Assembly: GCF_030450125.1 (NCBI RefSeq)
Contig: NZ_CP123923.1
Span: 6,667,001 to 6,731,000, forward strand
DNA from: Streptomyces sp. WP-1
Lineage (GTDB): Bacteria; Actinomycetota; Actinomycetes; Streptomycetales; Streptomycetaceae
Direction of reading: 5' to 3'
Length of the DNA stretch: 64,000 nt
Part shown: in pieces, positions 61,949 to 64,000 of the stretch
Layout of the letters: the number at the start of each line of letters is the position of its first letter
Numbering within the stretch: position 1 is the first letter of the stretch
Position numbers and translations under genes: made by a program
The notes under the pieces: generated by a model
Told to the model about the DNA's origin: nothing
The model's input: only the letters and a program-made list of their open reading frames with translations
The model's database searches: none

Positions 61949-62191
61949 ATGGCGAAGACCCAGCTGAACGTGCGCGTGGACGAGGGCACCGCCCGCGCGG
62001 CGCGCGAGCGCGCGCTGGCCCGCGGGATGAGCGTCAACCGCTACATCGAGGAACTGGTCAGACAGGACACCGGTGAGGCCGGCCGCACCTTCGTGGAGGC
62101 CGCCGCCGACTTCATGAAGCAGTACGAGTCCGTGTTCGCCGAGGAGTTCACCGAGGCGCGCGGCACCGCTCCGGGCGAAGGACGCAGCTGA
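61949..62191 (+). CDS. CopG/Arc-type ribbon-helix-helix antitoxin
   Basis: An 80-residue protein. The ribbon and helices are clear: TQLNVRVDEGTARAARERALARGMSVNRYIEELVRQDTG. A C-terminal acidic helix follows (FVEAAADFMKQYESVFAEEF), likely the toxin-binding part. The inverted repeat 8 nt upstream suggests autorepression. The next gene begins 4 nt downstream and resembles a Fic/Doc-type toxin, making a two-gene module. Confidence 0.85.
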   Translation: MAKTQLNVRVDEGTARAARERALARGMSVNRYIEELVRQDTGEAGRTFVEAAADFMKQYESVFAEEFTEARGTAPGEGRS

Positions 62192-62195
62192 TCCC

Positions 62196-62582
62196 TTGAG
62201 CGACACCCCGAACGGCCTGAGCATCGACCTCGCCTGGCTGCTCATGCTCGCCGAACAGAAGACGCCCGGGGACCCGCAGGTCACCGACTGGGGCGCGCTG
62301 ATCGCCGCCGTCGCCCGGCACCGGGCGGAGATATTCGGCGTGCCGGTGTACGAGACGCCGTACACACGCGCCGCCGCCCTCCTCCAGCTGCTCATCCACG
62401 TACCGGCGCTGGAACGCTCCAACGCGCTGTTCGCCTCCGCGGTCGCCTACGCCTACCTGGTCGCCAGCGGCGCCAAGGTGGCCACCACGCCGGAACAGGT
62501 GCGCGACCTCGCCCGGCTGGTCAAGGACGGCGCGGCGAGCATCGACGACATCGCCGGGGAACTGCGCCGCTGGAGCCTGTGA
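62196..62582 (+). CDS. Fic/Doc-like toxin component with degenerate active site
   Basis: The 128-residue protein starts at TTG 62196, 4 nt after the antitoxin. Its helical pattern and the segment YTRAAALLQLLIHVPALERSNALFASAVAYAYLVASG align with the Doc motif region. The Fic consensus HPFxxGN[GK]R is reduced to HVPALERSN: the histidine is kept, but Phe and the Gly-Asn phosphate-binding part are lost. The N-terminal segment DLAWLLMLAEQ replaces the Doc start. AMPylation or phosphorylation may be lost or altered. I recall streptomycete proteins of this type annotated as toxin components. Confidence 0.65.
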   Translation: MSDTPNGLSIDLAWLLMLAEQKTPGDPQVTDWGALIAAVARHRAEIFGVPVYETPYTRAAALLQLLIHVPALERSNALFASAVAYAYLVASGAKVATTPEQVRDLARLVKDGAASIDDIAGELRRWSL

Positions 62583-63269
62583 TCAGCGGCCGCCCGGTCC
62601 GTCGTCCGGGCGCCAGGCGGTCCCGAGCACGCAGTACGAGGCCGGCAGCCGCGGCCCGCCCCCCGGCAGCGTCAGCTCGCGGTACGGCCCGAGTGCGAAC
62701 CCGGCGCAGCGCAACGCGGCCACCGGGTCCCGGGCCGGATGGCAGCCCCCGGCGAGCGCGGGCCACACCGTGCGGTCCAGGGCGCGCCGGGTCAGCCGCA
62801 TCGCCCGCCCGCCGCCGCGCCCGTGCTCGAAGAACCGCACCTGCCCGCCCGGCCTGAGCACCCGCCGCGCCTCACCCAGCGCCCGCGCCACATCGCGCAC
62901 ACCGCACAGCACCAGGGACAGCACGACCGCGTCGAACGCCCCGCTCGCGACGGGCAGCGCCTCCGCCGCGCCGGGCACCACGTCGACCGGCACCGGTGCG
63001 CGGCGCGCCGACTCCCGCGCCAACCGGCCCAGCAGCGGCTCCGGTCCGACGGCCACGACCCGTGCGACGGCGGCGGGACAGCGGGCGAAGCCGGGCCCGT
63101 TGCCCGCGCCGACCTCGATCACCCGGCCGGACAGCCCGGCGAGCAGCCGCCCCCGCACCCCGGCGAACCCGAGCCGCGCGTCCGCCCCGGCGCCGACCCG
63201 CGCGTAGTCCCGCGCGAACACCGGATGCCGCACGGCCCCCGGCCCCGGCGCCTCGGACCCCAGCCGCAT
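62583..63269 (-). CDS. class I SAM-dependent methyltransferase
   Basis: This 228-residue protein has motif I VIEVGAGNGPGFARC, a Pro-Glu post-I region (VVAVGPEPLLGRLA), FDAVVLSLVLCGVRDVARAL, and RVLRPGGQVRFFEHG. This pattern matches UbiE/METTL7-like small-molecule methyltransferases. ATG 63269 has GGGAGA upstream. Its stop directly follows the stop of the convergent toxin-like gene. The substrate is unknown. Confidence 0.85.
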   Translation of the reverse strand: MRLGSEAPGPGAVRHPVFARDYARVGAGADARLGFAGVRGRLLAGLSGRVIEVGAGNGPGFARCPAAVARVVAVGPEPLLGRLARESARRAPVPVDVVPGAAEALPVASGAFDAVVLSLVLCGVRDVARALGEARRVLRPGGQVRFFEHGRGGGRAMRLTRRALDRTVWPALAGGCHPARDPVAALRCAGFALGPYRELTLPGGGPRLPASYCVLGTAWRPDDGPGGR

Positions 63270-63345
63270 ACCGATCTCCCGGACATCACAAACCTGGGGG
63301 AAGTATCCCCGCGGTCCGCCCCGGCGAGCCCCCTCGGCGCCCCGG

Positions 63346-64000
63346 TCAGGCCCCTTCCCGCGCGCGGAACGCCTCCGCGTCCCACGTGCCGTCCAGCCGC
63401 GGGGACAGCCAGCCCGGGGCCGCCGCCCTGAAGCCGGCCGGGGACAGGGCGCCCGCGCCCGAGGGCAGGGCGCCCAGCAGGGGCGCGGCGGAGACCTCGG
63501 GCAGATCGGCGACATTGCAGCGGGTGGCCAGATCGGGATCGGCCGGCCAGCTGCCGATCACCACGCCGAGCGGCTCCAGACCGTGGCGGCGCAGTTCGCG
63601 CGCCGTCAGCTCGGTGGCGTTCAGCGTGCCCAGGCCCGCCTGGGCCACGATCAGCACCGGCGCGCCCAGCGACCGCGCCGCGTCGGCCAGCGTGCCGCCC
63701 GCCGCGTCGAACCGTACGAGCAGCCCGCCCGCCCCCTCGACCAGCACCAGATCGTGGTCGGCGGCCAGCTTGGCGGCCCGCTCGGCGACCTCCTGCGGAT
63801 GCACCGGCGCCATACCGGCCCGCCGCGCCGCCGTGCCCGGCGCCAACGGCTCGGGATAGCGGGCGACCTCCTCCGCCGTGACGGCACCGGCGAGCCGGGC
63901 CACCTCGTCGGCGTCCCCGCGCTCGTCGGGCCGTACCCCCGTCTGGGCGGCCTTGAGGACGGCCACCGAACGCCCGGCCGCGAGCGCCGCCGCGGCGACG
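63346..64000 (-). CDS. bioD: dethiobiotin synthetase, C-terminal part
   Basis: The reading frame is open at the window edge, so the start and probable P-loop lie outside. About 218 residues are visible: VAVLKAAQTGVRPDERGDADE (product-binding Lys/Thr segment), VLVEGAGGLLVRFD (EGAGG motif), PVLIVAQAGLGTLNATELT and GVVIGSWP. BioD closes the ureido ring of dethiobiotin using ATP and CO2. In Streptomyces it normally follows bioA and bioB, expected just beyond this edge. Confidence 0.93.
   Translation of the reverse strand, partial: VAAAALAAGRSVAVLKAAQTGVRPDERGDADEVARLAGAVTAEEVARYPEPLAPGTAARRAGMAPVHPQEVAERAAKLAADHDLVLVEGAGGLLVRFDAAGGTLADAARSLGAPVLIVAQAGLGTLNATELTARELRRHGLEPLGVVIGSWPADPDLATRCNVADLPEVSAAPLLGALPSGAGALSPAGFRAAAPGWLSPRLDGTWDAEAFRAREGA

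Noticed and set aside
1..64000. tRNA or rRNA genes, insertion sequences, integrase/att sites
   Set aside because: No cloverleaf, rRNA-like stretch, transposase or integrase motif was recognised in any part of the window.

Overview
The window is high-GC actinobacterial DNA and is almost certainly a Streptomyces chromosome. The evidence is G/C-rich third positions, many GTG starts, ATGA/GTGA stop-start overlaps, a second divergent EF-Tu (tuf3), an ECF41-type sigma factor, and gene order bioD ... purB ... tuf3. From memory that order matches the SCO1246-SCO1254-SCO1321 side of the S. coelicolor chromosome, read in reverse. No rRNA, tRNA, insertion sequence, prophage or CRISPR array was seen.

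Layout. 1-8.1 kb is housekeeping and regulation: a DUF4291 gene end, an HxlR regulator with three repeated operators facing a thiolase, a VTT-type membrane protein, tuf3 with an elaborate leader, a spermidine-synthase-like protein, a Pro/Gln-rich membrane protein and a hot-dog thioesterase closed by a strong terminator. 8.4-23.8 kb is the main accessory region. A promoter precedes a six-gene, translationally coupled operon: two giant iterative PUFA-synthase-like polyketide synthase proteins (2,295 and 1,652 aa), an acyl carrier protein, an alpha/beta hydrolase, a glycosyltransferase and a methyltransferase. A UPF0104-type membrane protein and a DedA protein flank it. 25.7-34.9 kb carries metabolism, transport and stress genes, including a decayed EamA transporter beside its probable XRE-cupin regulator and a CDF exporter/ArsR pair. 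35-39 kb is sbcD-sbcC. 39.2-42.6 kb holds an orphan Imm21 gene and a ferredoxin/reductase/P450 operon. 42.8-56.9 kb holds a DUF885 peptidase, an Lrp/PLP-enzyme pair, an ACT-GNAT acetyltransferase, hydrolases, an ECF41 sigma with its oxidoreductase, GntR and ROK regulators, mug and purB. 57-64 kb holds an SGNH hydrolase, two CNNM/CBS proteins, a deleted GNAT gene, an F420 enzyme, a toxin-antitoxin-like pair with a degenerate Fic motif, a methyltransferase and the 3' part of bioD.

How the genes work together. The PKS operon looks self-contained. It has two KS, two AT-like domains, KR, DH, a PfaD-like flavin domain for enoyl reduction, an internal and a free ACP, and its own phosphopantetheinyl transferase fused to the end of the second protein. 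The hydrolase, glycosyltransferase and methyltransferase would release and decorate the acyl chain. A glycosylated or methylated polyketide lipid is the simplest product prediction, and its structure cannot be read from sequence.

A second, structural theme is that several genes end inside short tandem repeats that span and copy the stop codon: thiolase (30 nt x5), tuf3 (18 nt x5), XRE-cupin (23 nt x3), DUF885 (16 nt x7), mug (29 nt x2), and more weakly the ACT-GNAT gene. The tuf3 leader can be drawn as an H-type pseudoknot. All names come from reading motifs by eye. No database search was run.
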